From Arenimonas terrae (GTDB lineage Bacteria > Pseudomonadota > Gammaproteobacteria > Xanthomonadales > Xanthomonadaceae): a DNA stretch of 64,000 bases. The DNA is taken from the NCBI RefSeq assembly GCF_006265115.1, contig NZ_SMDR01000001.1:1736001-1800000 (forward strand), in the 5' to 3' direction. The number at the start of each line of letters is the position of its first letter. Within the stretch, counting starts at the first letter, position 1. Under the pieces are notes generated by a model. It searched no databases and was not told where the DNA came from. It was given only the letters and a program-made list of their open reading frames with translations. Below, piece by piece: positions 7,278 through 15,407 of the stretch. A program made the position numbers and the translations under genes.

Positions 7278-8542
7278 AGCGCCTGCTCATCGCCCTCACC
7301 CTCGCCGCCGCCGTGCCGGCCGCCGCGCAGGACCTGCTGATCCGCAACGCCACCGTGCACACCGTCGGCGCCCGCGGCACGCTCAAGGACCACGACGTGC
7401 TCGTGCAGGGCGGCGTGGTGCGCGCCATCGCGCCGGACATCGCCGCGCCCGCCGGCGCCACCGTGGTCGAGGCCAAGGGCCGGCCGCTGACGCCGGGCCT
7501 GTTCGGCGGCCTCACCGGCCTGGGCATCGAGGAAGTGTCGGGCGAAGCCGCGACCGTCGACGCCAACCTCGCGCTCGGCGCGATGGTGCCGGCCGACGAC
7601 CACGTGGTCTGGCGTCCGGAGTTCGACGTGGACGTGGCCTTCAATCCGCACTCGGCGGCGATCGGCGTCAGCCGCGTCGAGGGCATCACCCACACCGTGC
7701 TCTCGCCCGGCAGCCTGCCCGGCGGCAGCTTCGTCGCCGGCCAGGGCAGCGCGGTGCTGCTCGACGGCCGCTACGACGCCGCCCTGCCCGGCAGCCGCAG
7801 CCTGTTCGTGAACCTGGGCGGCGGTTCGTCGCCGCTGTCGGGCGGCAGCCGCGCCGGCCAGTGGATGCTGCTGGAACAGGCGGTGGCGGAGGCGCGCGCC
7901 GGCAGCGGCGAGCTGCTCACCCGCGCCGGCCGTTCGGCGCTGTCGGCTTACCTCGCCGGCGGCCGCGTCGTCTTCCACGTCGACCGCGCGGCCGACATCC
8001 GCCAGGCCCTGGCCTTCGCCAAGCGGCACGGCATGCGGCCGGTGATCGTCGGCGGCGCGGAAGCCTGGCGTGTGGCCGCCGAGCTGAAGGCGGCGAATGC
8101 GCCGGTGCTGCTGGACACGCTGGCCAACCTGCCCTCGAGCTTCGACGCGCTGGGTTCGACGCTGGAAAACGCCGCGCGCCTGCACCGCGCCGGCGTCAGT
8201 GTCGGCTTCTCGCAGAACGGCGACGCCACCCACAACGCCCGCAAGATCCGCCAGGTCGCTGGCAACGCGGTGGCCAACGGCCTGCCCTGGGAGGCCGGCC
8301 TGGCCGGGCTGACGGCGGTACCGGCGCAGGTGTTCGGCCTGTCCGGCCAGCGCGGCCGCATCGAGGTCGGCCAGGCCGCCGACCTGGTGCTGTGGAGCGG
8401 CGATCCGCTGGAAGTGAACACCTACGCCGAGCAGGTGTGGTTCGCGGGCAAGCCGGCGTCCATGCGCTCGCGCCAGACCGAGCTGCTCGAGCGCTATCTC
8501 GTGCCGGAAGGCGCGCTGCCGCGGGCTTACGTGGGGCGCTGA
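7274..8542 (+). CDS. Exported amidohydrolase paralogue lacking the HxH metal motif
   Basis: Second amidohydrolase-like protein, 422 residues, starting at GTG 7274 overlapping the previous stop. That start gives a proper signal peptide (VKRLLIALTLAAAVPAAAQ). The fold markers match its partner: LLIRNATVHTVG at the start and DLVLWSGDPLEVNTYAEQVW at the end. At the position of the metal-binding HxH the sequence is PGLFGGLTGLG (about residues 74-84), so both His are gone. It is probably a non-catalytic partner or uses an altered site; coupling to the intact enzyme suggests a heteromeric complex. It shares little length difference with its partner, so it is not a decaying pseudogene. Function unknown. 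Confidence 0.85.
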   Translation: MKRLLIALTLAAAVPAAAQDLLIRNATVHTVGARGTLKDHDVLVQGGVVRAIAPDIAAPAGATVVEAKGRPLTPGLFGGLTGLGIEEVSGEAATVDANLALGAMVPADDHVVWRPEFDVDVAFNPHSAAIGVSRVEGITHTVLSPGSLPGGSFVAGQGSAVLLDGRYDAALPGSRSLFVNLGGGSSPLSGGSRAGQWMLLEQAVAEARAGSGELLTRAGRSALSAYLAGGRVVFHVDRAADIRQALAFAKRHGMRPVIVGGAEAWRVAAELKAANAPVLLDTLANLPSSFDALGSTLENAARLHRAGVSVGFSQNGDATHNARKIRQVAGNAVANGLPWEAGLAGLTAVPAQVFGLSGQRGRIEVGQAADLVLWSGDPLEVNTYAEQVWFAGKPASMRSRQTELLERYLVPEGALPRAYVGR

Positions 8543-8560
8543 AGAGCACCCCGCTCCCAA

Positions 8561-8585
8561 CCCCTCTCCCGCACGGGGAGAGGGG
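8561..8585 (+). terminator. Perfect 10-bp stem after the amidohydrolase pair
   Basis: CCCCTCTCCC (8561-8570), loop GCACG, GGGAGAGGGG (8576-8585). No T-run follows, so it is a terminator-like or REP-like hairpin rather than a textbook intrinsic terminator. A related C-rich stem occurs at 14108-14134. Confidence 0.5.
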
Positions 8586-8649
8586 AACCGGCCCCCGGGC
8601 GGCGGATTCCACCCTCGCCGACGCCCGCCGCAGCCGCTATCGTCGGTCC

Positions 8650-9279
8650 ATGGCCACGATCCACTGGTACTTCGACTTCATCTCGCCCTTCGCCTACCTG
8701 CAGTGGCCGAGGGTGCGCGAGCTCGCGACGCGGCATCCGGTCGAGCTGCGGCCGGTGCTGTTCGCCGGCGTGCTCGACCACATCGGCCAGAAGGGCCCGG
8801 CGGAGATCCCCGCCAAGCGTGTGTTCACCTACCGGCACGTGCTGTGGCGGGCGCGCCAGCGCGGGCTGCCGATGCGGTTTCCGCCCGCGCATCCGTTCAA
8901 CCCGCTGGCGGCGCTGCGCCTGTGCGTCGCGCTGGATGCGCGCCCGGACGCGACCGGCGCGATCTTCGACTGGATCTGGGCGCAGGGCCGCGCCGGCGAC
9001 AGCGTCGAGGCCCTGGCGCCGCTGGCGCGCACGCTGGGCGTGGCCGATATCGCCGCGGCGGTCGCGGCGCCGGCGGTGAAGCAGCAGCTCAAGGCCAACT
9101 TCGAGGCGGCGCTGGCCGCGCAGGTGTTCGGCGTGCCGACCCTGGTGATCGACGGCGACCTGTTCTGGGGCGACGACGCCTTCGACTTCGCGCTCGCCCG
9201 CCTGGCCGACCCGACGCTGCTGGACGACGACGAGATGCGCCGCGTCTCGACCCTGCCGGTGGCCGCGCAGCGGATCTGA
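8650..9279 (+). CDS. 2-hydroxychromene-2-carboxylate isomerase-like (DsbA/kappa-GST fold)
   Basis: Cytosolic thioredoxin-fold protein of 209 residues. The N-terminal YFDFISPFAYLQW carries the Ser (about residue 12) that replaces the DsbA CxxC and activates glutathione in HCCA isomerases and kappa-class GSTs. The C-terminal FGVPTLVIDGDLFWGDDAFDF contains the cis-Pro and the family's WGxD sequence. Naphthalene-pathway genes are absent, so the physiological role is probably a glutathione-dependent isomerase or transferase of unknown substrate. The ATG follows TATCGT by a few bases, so transcription may begin near the start codon. Confidence 0.88.
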   Translation: MATIHWYFDFISPFAYLQWPRVRELATRHPVELRPVLFAGVLDHIGQKGPAEIPAKRVFTYRHVLWRARQRGLPMRFPPAHPFNPLAALRLCVALDARPDATGAIFDWIWAQGRAGDSVEALAPLARTLGVADIAAAVAAPAVKQQLKANFEAALAAQVFGVPTLVIDGDLFWGDDAFDFALARLADPTLLDDDEMRRVSTLPVAAQRI

Positions 9280-9289
9280 GCCGGCGGCG

Positions 9290-9763
9290 TCAGTCGCGCG
9301 GGATCAGGGTGATGCGGCCGTCGGTTTCGACCCAGCCGCGGCGCACCTGCGCCACGCGTTCGAGCCCGGCGCGGCGCAGCGCCTCGTCCAGGTCGGCGCG
9401 GCTGACGCCCTCGCGCTGCAGCCGGCGGTCGTCGAGCTTGCCGTCCTCGATCACCTGCGCCGCCTCGCCCTCGACCAGGCGCTGGAATCCGGGCCAGCGC
9501 GCGGCGACAAAACCGACGCCGGCATTGAGCGCGATCAGCGTCGCCGCCAGGATCAGGCCGCCGAGCAGCGAGATGTCGTCGCCGATCAGCGAGTTCTGCA
9601 CCGCCGTTCCCAGCAGCACCAGCAGCACCATGTCGAAGGGCGTGAACTGGCCCAGCGCCCGTTTTCCCGACAGCCGCACGAACACCAGCAGGGCCAGGTA
9701 GACCGCGAAGGCGCGCAGCACGAACTGCCACCAGGGCATCGAAAGCTGCCAGAACTCTTCCAT
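9290..9763 (-). CDS. DUF421 (YetF-like) membrane protein
   Basis: Inner-membrane protein of 157 residues. Three hydrophobic segments (FVLRAFAVYLALLVFVRL; MVLLVLLGTAVQNSLI; LLGGLILAATLIALNAGVGFV) are separated by the signature SGKRALGQFTPFDMV, typical of the DUF421/YetF family. A C-terminal cytoplasmic domain follows (QVIEDGKLDDRRLQREGVSRADLDEALR). The start is placed at MEEFWQL, since earlier in-frame codons run antisense through the cyclase. Family function is not established; YetF-type proteins have been tied to envelope or spore germination traits in Firmicutes. It lies 22 bp downstream of the diguanylate cyclase and is probably co-transcribed. Confidence 0.85.
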   Translation of the reverse strand: MEEFWQLSMPWWQFVLRAFAVYLALLVFVRLSGKRALGQFTPFDMVLLVLLGTAVQNSLIGDDISLLGGLILAATLIALNAGVGFVAARWPGFQRLVEGEAAQVIEDGKLDDRRLQREGVSRADLDEALRRAGLERVAQVRRGWVETDGRITLIPRD

Positions 9764-9785
9764 CACCCACCTCCGGCCGTGCCGG

Positions 9786-10700
9786 TCAGGAAGGCGTGCC
9801 GGCGTCCGCGACCACCATGTTACGGCCGGAGTCCTTGGCCAGGTACATCGCCCGGTCGGCGCGTTCGACCAGCGCCTCCAGGCTTTCGTCGGCGCCCAGG
9901 TATTCGGCGGCGCCAATGCTGACGGTCAGCTCGACCACTTCCTCGCCCACCGTGTGGCAGCGCGACTGCACGGCAGTGCGGATGCGCTCGGCCACCGCGA
10001 TGGCGTGGATGCGGCGTGCGCCGGGCAGCACCACCGCGAACTCCTCGCCGCCGACCCGGCCCATGACGTCGCCGCCGCGCAGCTCTTCGCCGACGGTGCG
10101 GGCCACGGCCCTCAGGCAGTCGTCGCCGACGCCGTGGCCCAGGCTGTCGTTGATCAGCTTGAACAGGTCGATGTCGAAGAACAGCACCGACAGCGGCTTG
10201 GCCTGGCCGTTGTCCTCGCGGTGGTTCTCGGTCAGCTGCTCCAGGCGCTTGTGCCAGGCGCCGCGGTTGAGCGCGCCGGTCAGCGGGTCGCGCTCGGAAT
10301 CCTGCTTGGCGCGTTTGGCTTCGGCGCGGGCGCGGTCGCGCTCGTCCAGCAGGCTGCGCATGCGCCGGGCCATGCGGTCGACCAGCCACAGGCCCCAGCC
10401 CGCCACCGGCAGGGCGATTGCGAGGCCCAGCCAGGGCGCGTACCAGGCCAGCGCGCTGCCGACCAGCAGCACGACCAGGGCGACGCCGGCGAAGGGTATC
10501 CAGGCCGAACGCGGGGCCACCCGTTCGCGCAGCACGCGCGAGGAAAGCATCATCACCAGCGCGACCGACACCGCGGCGCCCAGGGTGAACCAGAGCGCGC
10601 CGTGCACCAGGTCGTGACCCACCGCCGAGGCAGGCGCAGCCGCGGTCGCCCCGGCCAGGGCCAGGAGGCGGGACAGGGTGCGCGGACGGAGCGGCGGCAT
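9786..10700 (-). CDS. Membrane-bound diguanylate cyclase (GGDEF)
   Basis: Makes cyclic-di-GMP from two GTP. Of 304 residues, the first 110 hold two or three membrane helices, then a charged coiled segment (DERDRARAEAKRAKQDSER), then a complete GGDEF domain opening with RDPLTGALNRG. The active site is GGEEF (about residue 215), a functional variant. The product-inhibition I-site RGGD lies exactly five residues before it, so feedback inhibition is expected. The start MPPLRPRT is chosen over an upstream in-frame start because it lies just before the first helix. No sensory domain is recognisable beyond the membrane part. Confidence 0.92.
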   Translation of the reverse strand: MPPLRPRTLSRLLALAGATAAAPASAVGHDLVHGALWFTLGAAVSVALVMMLSSRVLRERVAPRSAWIPFAGVALVVLLVGSALAWYAPWLGLAIALPVAGWGLWLVDRMARRMRSLLDERDRARAEAKRAKQDSERDPLTGALNRGAWHKRLEQLTENHREDNGQAKPLSVLFFDIDLFKLINDSLGHGVGDDCLRAVARTVGEELRGGDVMGRVGGEEFAVVLPGARRIHAIAVAERIRTAVQSRCHTVGEEVVELTVSIGAAEYLGADESLEALVERADRAMYLAKDSGRNMVVADAGTPS

Positions 10701-10857
10701 GCCCCTACTCTCGGGCACCCGGGGCGCGGCCGCAAGCGATTGTCCTGATTGGCTTTTGCAATACGCCAAGCGGCTCACGCTTTCACCTTTCCATGACCTT
10801 CGGCCTAGAGGGTCCGGAAGGCGATTGACCTAGCATCCGTCGGTCCCTTTCCCTGGA

Positions 10858-13800
10858 ATGCCCATGACGCCCCGCCCGATCGCGCTCGCCCTCGCCCTCA
10901 CCCTGAGCACCGGCGCCAGCGCCGCGGACCCCGCCCCGAAATGGGACGTCAACGGCGCGCATGCCAAGGGCAAGACGGTGCGCTTCAGCACCGACGAGGG
11001 CACCTGGCTCGACCTGGACCTGAGCCCGGACGGCCGGCAGATCGTGTTCTCGATGCTCGGCGACTTGTACCTGCTTCCGGTCGAAGGCGGCCAGGCGCGG
11101 CGCCTGCGCAGCGGCACGGCCTGGGACGTGCAGCCGCGCTTCTCGCCAGACGGCAGCGAGATCGCCTTCACCTCCGACGGCGGCGGCGGCAACAACCTCT
11201 GGCGCATGAAGGCCGACGGCAGCGGCGCGGCCGCGGTGAGCAAGGAAGACTTCCGCCTGCTCAACAATCCGGCCTGGACGCCGGACGGCCAGTACCTGAT
11301 CGGCCGCAAGCACTTCACCTCGGGCCGTTCGCTGGGCGCCGGCGAGCTGTGGATGTACCACCGCAGCGGCGGCGCCGGCCTGCAGCTGACCAAGCGCAAG
11401 AACGACCAGCAGGACCAGGGCGAACCGGCGGTGTCGCCCGACGGCCGCTACGTGTACTTCTCCGAGGACATGAGCCCGGGCGGCGCCTTCGACTACAACC
11501 GCAACGTGCACGGGCTGATCTACGCGATCCGCCGGCTCGACCGCGAGACCGGCGAACTCGAGACCATCGTCTCCAGCGCCGGCGGCGCGGTGCGGCCGCA
11601 GCCCTCGCCGGACGGCAAGTCGCTGGCCTTCGTCAAGCGCGTGCGCGACAAGTCGGTGCTGCACGTGCTCGACCTGGCCTCGGGCCACGTGCGCCCGGTC
11701 TGGGACGGCCTGTCGCACGACCAGCAGGAGGCCTGGGCCATCTTCGGACCCTATCCGAACTTCGACTGGACGCCGGATTCCAAGGCGGTGGTGATCTGGG
11801 CCCAGGGCAAGCTCTGGAACGTCGACATCGCCAGCGGCACGCCCAGCAACATTCCCTTCACCGCCGAGGTCTCGCAGACCGTGCTGCCGGCGCTGCGTTT
11901 CACCCAGACGCTGGAAGGCGACAGCTTCGCGCCGAAGATGATCCGCGATGTCGCCACCAGCCCCGACGGCAAGACCCTGGTCTTCCACGCCGTCGGACAG
12001 CTCTGGACGCGCGCCCTGCCCGGCGGCGAGCCGCGCCGCCTGACCGCCGACGCCGCGAACTCCGAATACCAGCCCAGCTTCAGCCCCGATGGCCGCAAGC
12101 TGCTCTACACCGTGTGGTCGGACGAAAAAATGGGCGCCATCCGCGAGCTCGACCTCGCCAGCGGCCAGTCGCGTGCGCTGACCACGCAGCCGGGCTTCTA
12201 CTACGGCCCGCGCTATTCGCCCGACGGCAAGCGCGTGGTGTACGCGCGCCAGGGCGGCAGCGGCCTCACCGGCAGCCTGTGGAGCGGCACGCGCGGCGTG
12301 TTCGTGATGCCGGCCGCGGGCGGCGAGCCGGTGCAGGTGGCAAACAACGGCGCCGAGCCGCAGTTCTCGGCCGACGGCCAGCGCGTGTTCTATCTCACCG
12401 GCGGCGGGCTGGAGAAGAAGCTGATGAGCGTCGGCCTCAACGGCGAACGCCCGCGTGAAGTCTTCAACCTCAAGTACGTGGACCACGTGTCGGTGAGCCC
12501 GGACGGCCGGTCGGTCGCCTTCACCGAGCTGTTCAACGGCTACGTGGCGCCGCTGCCGGTCACCGGCGCGTCGATCGAGCTGAGCAAGGACACCAAGGCG
12601 GTGCCGGTGACGGCGCTGGGCACCGACATGGGCAGCTACCTGCACTGGGGCGCCGATTCGAAGTCGCTGCACTGGATGGTCGGCGACCGCTACCACAGCC
12701 GCGCGCTGGGCGCGGCCAAGGCCGACGCCGGCGTGCCGGTCGGCCTGCGCCTGCCCACCGACCGCCCGGCCGACAGCTTCGCCCTGGTCGGCGGCCGCGT
12801 GGTGACCATGCGTGATGCCGAGGCCGCGCAGGAAGTGATCGAGGACGGCGTGGTGCTGGTGCGGGGCGAGCGCATCGTCGCGGTCGGCAGGCGCGGCGAC
12901 GTGGCCATCCCGGCCGGCGCGCGCGAGATCGACGTGGCCGGCAAGACCGTGTTCCCCGGCATCGTCGACGCGCACGCGCACGGCTCGCACTTCGGCCAGG
13001 GCGTGGTCCCGCAGCAGAACTGGGTCTACCACGCCAATCTGGCCTTCGGCATCACCACGATGCACGACCCGTCGGCGACCACCGAATTCGTGTTCTCGCA
13101 GGCCGAGCTGGTGAAGGCCGGGCGCATGGTCGGCCCGCGCGTGTTCTCGACCGGCACCATCCTCTATGGCGCCGACGGCGACTTCAAGGCGACGGTGAAC
13201 TCGATCGACGACGCCCGCGGCCACCTGCGCCGCATGCGGGCCAACGGCGCGTTCTCGGTCAAGTCCTACAACCAGCCGCGGCGCGACCAGCGCCAGCAGA
13301 TCAACCAGGCCGCGCGCGAGCTCGGCATGCTGGTGGTCGAGGAAGGCGGCAGCACCTTTCAGCACAACCTGACCATGATCGTGGACGGCGTGACCGGCGT
13401 GGAGCACAACATCCCGGTCGCGCCGCTGTACCGCGACGTGATGGAGCTGTGGCGCCAGACCGACGTGCGCAACACGCCGACCCTTGTGGTGAACTACGGC
13501 GGCCTCAACGGCGAGTACTACTGGTACGCCAAGGACAACGTCTGGGAGAACGAGCGCCTGCTGCGCTTCTTCCCGAAGAACTCGCTCGACGGCCGCACGA
13601 TCCGCCGCGACGCCGCGCCGGAGTGGGACTACTACCACGTGCAGGTGGCCAAGGCGGCCAAGAAGCTGCGCGACCAGGGCACGCGCATCCAGGTCGGCGG
13701 CCACGGCCAGCTGCAGGGCCTGGCCCCGCACTGGGAGATCTGGTCGCTGACCCAGGGCGGGTTCTCGGCGTGGGAAGCGCTGCGCGCCGCAACCATCGAC

Positions 13801-14097
13801 GGCGCCGACTATCTGGGCCTGTCGAAGGAGCTCGGTTCGCTCGAGGCCGGCAAGCGCGCCGACCTGGTGGTGGTGGACGGCAACCCGCTGGCCGACATCC
13901 GCGACAGCGACAACACCGCGCTGGTGATGGTCAACGGGCGCCTGTTCGACGCCAACACCATGGCCGAGATCGGCGGCCTGAACCGCCCGGCGCCGGTGTT
14001 CTTCTGGCAGCGCGGCGGCAACGGCGTGCAGATGGGCGTCGAATACGGCCCGACCGCGCCCTGCCACTGCCCGAAGTCCACGCCGCACTCGCACTGA
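10858..14097 (+). CDS. TolB-type beta-propeller fused to an amidohydrolase, exported
   Basis: Secreted or periplasmic protein of 1,079 residues. After a signal peptide (ALALALTLSTGASAAD), residues of about 40-600 form repeated WD40/PD40 blades with signatures such as LSPDGRQIVF, FSPDGSEIAFTSDGGG, YSPDGKRVVYARQG and VSPDGRSVAFTE. From about 630 an amidohydrolase domain follows (FALVGGRVVTMRD), with metal-site VDAHAHGS (about 702-706), GITTMHDPS, and closing DLVVVDGNPLADIRDSDNTALVMVNGRLFD. This fusion is known in large amidohydrolase/peptidase-like proteins of soil and aquatic bacteria; the substrate is unknown. ATG at 10858 or 10864 are both possible starts. Confidence 0.92.
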   Translation: MPMTPRPIALALALTLSTGASAADPAPKWDVNGAHAKGKTVRFSTDEGTWLDLDLSPDGRQIVFSMLGDLYLLPVEGGQARRLRSGTAWDVQPRFSPDGSEIAFTSDGGGGNNLWRMKADGSGAAAVSKEDFRLLNNPAWTPDGQYLIGRKHFTSGRSLGAGELWMYHRSGGAGLQLTKRKNDQQDQGEPAVSPDGRYVYFSEDMSPGGAFDYNRNVHGLIYAIRRLDRETGELETIVSSAGGAVRPQPSPDGKSLAFVKRVRDKSVLHVLDLASGHVRPVWDGLSHDQQEAWAIFGPYPNFDWTPDSKAVVIWAQGKLWNVDIASGTPSNIPFTAEVSQTVLPALRFTQTLEGDSFAPKMIRDVATSPDGKTLVFHAVGQLWTRALPGGEPRRLTADAANSEYQPSFSPDGRKLLYTVWSDEKMGAIRELDLASGQSRALTTQPGFYYGPRYSPDGKRVVYARQGGSGLTGSLWSGTRGVFVMPAAGGEPVQVANNGAEPQFSADGQRVFYLTGGGLEKKLMSVGLNGERPREVFNLKYVDHVSVSPDGRSVAFTELFNGYVAPLPVTGASIELSKDTKAVPVTALGTDMGSYLHWGADSKSLHWMVGDRYHSRALGAAKADAGVPVGLRLPTDRPADSFALVGGRVVTMRDAEAAQEVIEDGVVLVRGERIVAVGRRGDVAIPAGAREIDVAGKTVFPGIVDAHAHGSHFGQGVVPQQNWVYHANLAFGITTMHDPSATTEFVFSQAELVKAGRMVGPRVFSTGTILYGADGDFKATVNSIDDARGHLRRMRANGAFSVKSYNQPRRDQRQQINQAARELGMLVVEEGGSTFQHNLTMIVDGVTGVEHNIPVAPLYRDVMELWRQTDVRNTPTLVVNYGGLNGEYYWYAKDNVWENERLLRFFPKNSLDGRTIRRDAAPEWDYYHVQVAKAAKKLRDQGTRIQVGGHGQLQGLAPHWEIWSLTQGGFSAWEALRAATIDGADYLGLSKELGSLEAGKRADLVVVDGNPLADIRDSDNTALVMVNGRLFDANTMAEIGGLNRPAPVFFWQRGGNGVQMGVEYGPTAPCHCPKSTPHSH

Positions 14098-14107
14098 GGG
14101 CGTCGGC

Positions 14108-14134
14108 ACCCTCCCCTGCGGAGCGGGGGAGGGT
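14108..14134 (+). terminator. C-rich stem-loop after the propeller-amidohydrolase
   Basis: ACCCTCCCC (14108-14116) pairs with GGGGAGGGT (14126-14134) around a 9-nt loop. There is no T-tract. It resembles the stem at 8561-8585 in composition and position, just past a stop codon. Confidence 0.45.
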
Positions 14135-14243
14135 TGCGGAAAACACGCGTTCCCGGCGGGCGGGCGGCGAAACGCCCGCAAGCCATGCAGGCTTCATCTT
14201 CGCGGGGCTATGCTCGGGCCACGTCCCCCGCGAAGGAATGACC

Positions 14244-14588
14244 ATGGCCACCCGCTACTACCTGCGCCTGCCCGACCCCGCACTGGCCCGCGGCAGCGAA
14301 CCGAGCCTGAGCTTCCATTCGCAGAGCGCCGAAGGCTTCGCCGAGGAGCTGCAGGCGGCGCTGCGCAGCCCGGCGCTGTTCGAACGCTGGAAGGCCCTGC
14401 AGGAAGATCCGGACGCGGTCGACCCCTCGCTGGGCGCCACCGACCCCGCTGCCGTCGTGACCGGCGAGCAGAGCGACCTAGACGTGCTGCTGGTCGCCAC
14501 CACGGCCATCCCCGGCGGCGTGTTCAAGCAGCGCATGCGCTGGCTGGCCGGCAGCCACTGGCAACTGCACGACATCAAGGGCGCCTGA
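14244..14588 (+). CDS. Conserved-looking small protein, function unknown
   Basis: Protein of 114 residues, start MATRYYLRLPDP. GAAGGA lies 6 nt before ATG 14244 but touches the in-frame ATG at 14238, so 14244 is preferred. No signal peptide, membrane segment or known motif; the tail TTAIPGGVFKQRMRWLAGSHWQLHDIKG has a hydrophobic-aromatic character. Charge and codon use look normal for the region, so it is a real gene. No function is proposed. It stands alone between the propeller-amidohydrolase and a TPR protein. Confidence 0.7.
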   Translation: MATRYYLRLPDPALARGSEPSLSFHSQSAEGFAEELQAALRSPALFERWKALQEDPDAVDPSLGATDPAAVVTGEQSDLDVLLVATTAIPGGVFKQRMRWLAGSHWQLHDIKGA

Positions 14589-14648
14589 GCCGCGATTCCC
14601 GGCGGCGGCGGCTTTGGCGATAATCCCGGCATCCCCGGGAGCCGCCCC

Positions 14649-15392
14649 ATGCCCATGTTCGGAATCGGACTTCATGTCCTGGTCGCGGTCCTGTTCGCGA
14701 TCCATGCCGTGCGCAACAACCAGCCGCTGTACTGGCTGTTCATCCTGTTCTTCTTCCCGCTGCTGGGCAGCATCGTCTACGGCGTGGCCGTGTGGCTGCC
14801 GGAAATGCGCGCCCACCGCGGCGTGCGCCGCGCCGGCGACAAGGTCAAGCAGCTGCTCGACCCGGGCCGCGAGCTGCGCGAGGCGACCGAAGCCAACGAG
14901 CTCTCGCCCTCGGTCGGCAACCAGCTGCGCCTGGCCGAAGCCCTGCTCGAAGGCGGCCGCGCCGGCGAGGCGGTGGCCCACTACCAGCTCGCCCTGCAGG
15001 GCCTGTATGCGGGCGACCCGGACATCCAGTCGCGCCTGGCCAAGGCCCTGCTGGAAAGCGGCCGCCCCGCCGATGCGCGCGACCTGCTCGACCGCGTGAT
15101 CGCCGAGAACCCGAAGTTCCGGTCGCCCCCGGCGCACCTGACCTATGCCCGCGCGGTGGCCGCCTGCGGCGACCGCGAGAAGGCGCACGAGGAATACGGC
15201 GTGCTGACCGGCTATTACCCGGGCCTGGAAGCCCGCGCCCGCTACGCGGCATTGCTGAAGGAATGGGGCGACACCGAAGCTGCGCAGAAGCTGGCGGCCG
15301 AATCGCTGCGCAGTTCCGAGCGCCTGCCGGCGCATACCCGCGGCAACGAGCGCGAGTGGATCGCGCTGCTGCAGAAGGTCGACCGCGGCTGA
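14649..15392 (+). CDS. Membrane-anchored TPR protein
   Basis: Protein of 247 residues. Two N-terminal helices (GLHVLVAVLFAIHAV; LYWLFILFFFPLLGSIVYGVAVWL) resemble the PLDc_N two-helix module. The rest is alpha-helical repeats typical of tetratricopeptide units, with VGNQLRLAEALLEGGRAGEAVAHYQLALQG, IQSRLAKALLESGRPADARDLLDRVI and LTYARAVAACGDREKAHEEYGVLTGYYP as three clear units. It is probably an inner-membrane scaffold with cytoplasmic TPRs. A GATAAT (14619-14624) upstream is a possible -10. It converges with ppc, leaving 15 bp between stops. Confidence 0.8.
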   Translation: MPMFGIGLHVLVAVLFAIHAVRNNQPLYWLFILFFFPLLGSIVYGVAVWLPEMRAHRGVRRAGDKVKQLLDPGRELREATEANELSPSVGNQLRLAEALLEGGRAGEAVAHYQLALQGLYAGDPDIQSRLAKALLESGRPADARDLLDRVIAENPKFRSPPAHLTYARAVAACGDREKAHEEYGVLTGYYPGLEARARYAALLKEWGDTEAAQKLAAESLRSSERLPAHTRGNEREWIALLQKVDRG

Positions 15393-15407
15393 GCAGCCCG
15401 CGGCGGT

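Noticed and set aside
7274..8542. Decaying pseudogene of the preceding amidohydrolase
   Set aside because: The frame is intact over 422 codons, the signal peptide is good and translation is coupled, so loss of HxH looks like functional divergence.
8561..8585. Member of the same repeat family as the compound palindromes
   Set aside because: It is a simple C-rich stem without the CTTCGAAAAC hairpin, conserved bulge or satellite units.
10783..14181. 1,132-codon open frame on the minus strand opposite the propeller-amidohydrolase
   Set aside because: Same reason: the plus-strand product has a signal peptide, blade motifs and metal site, while the antisense product is low-complexity Ala/Arg/Val/Gly/His.
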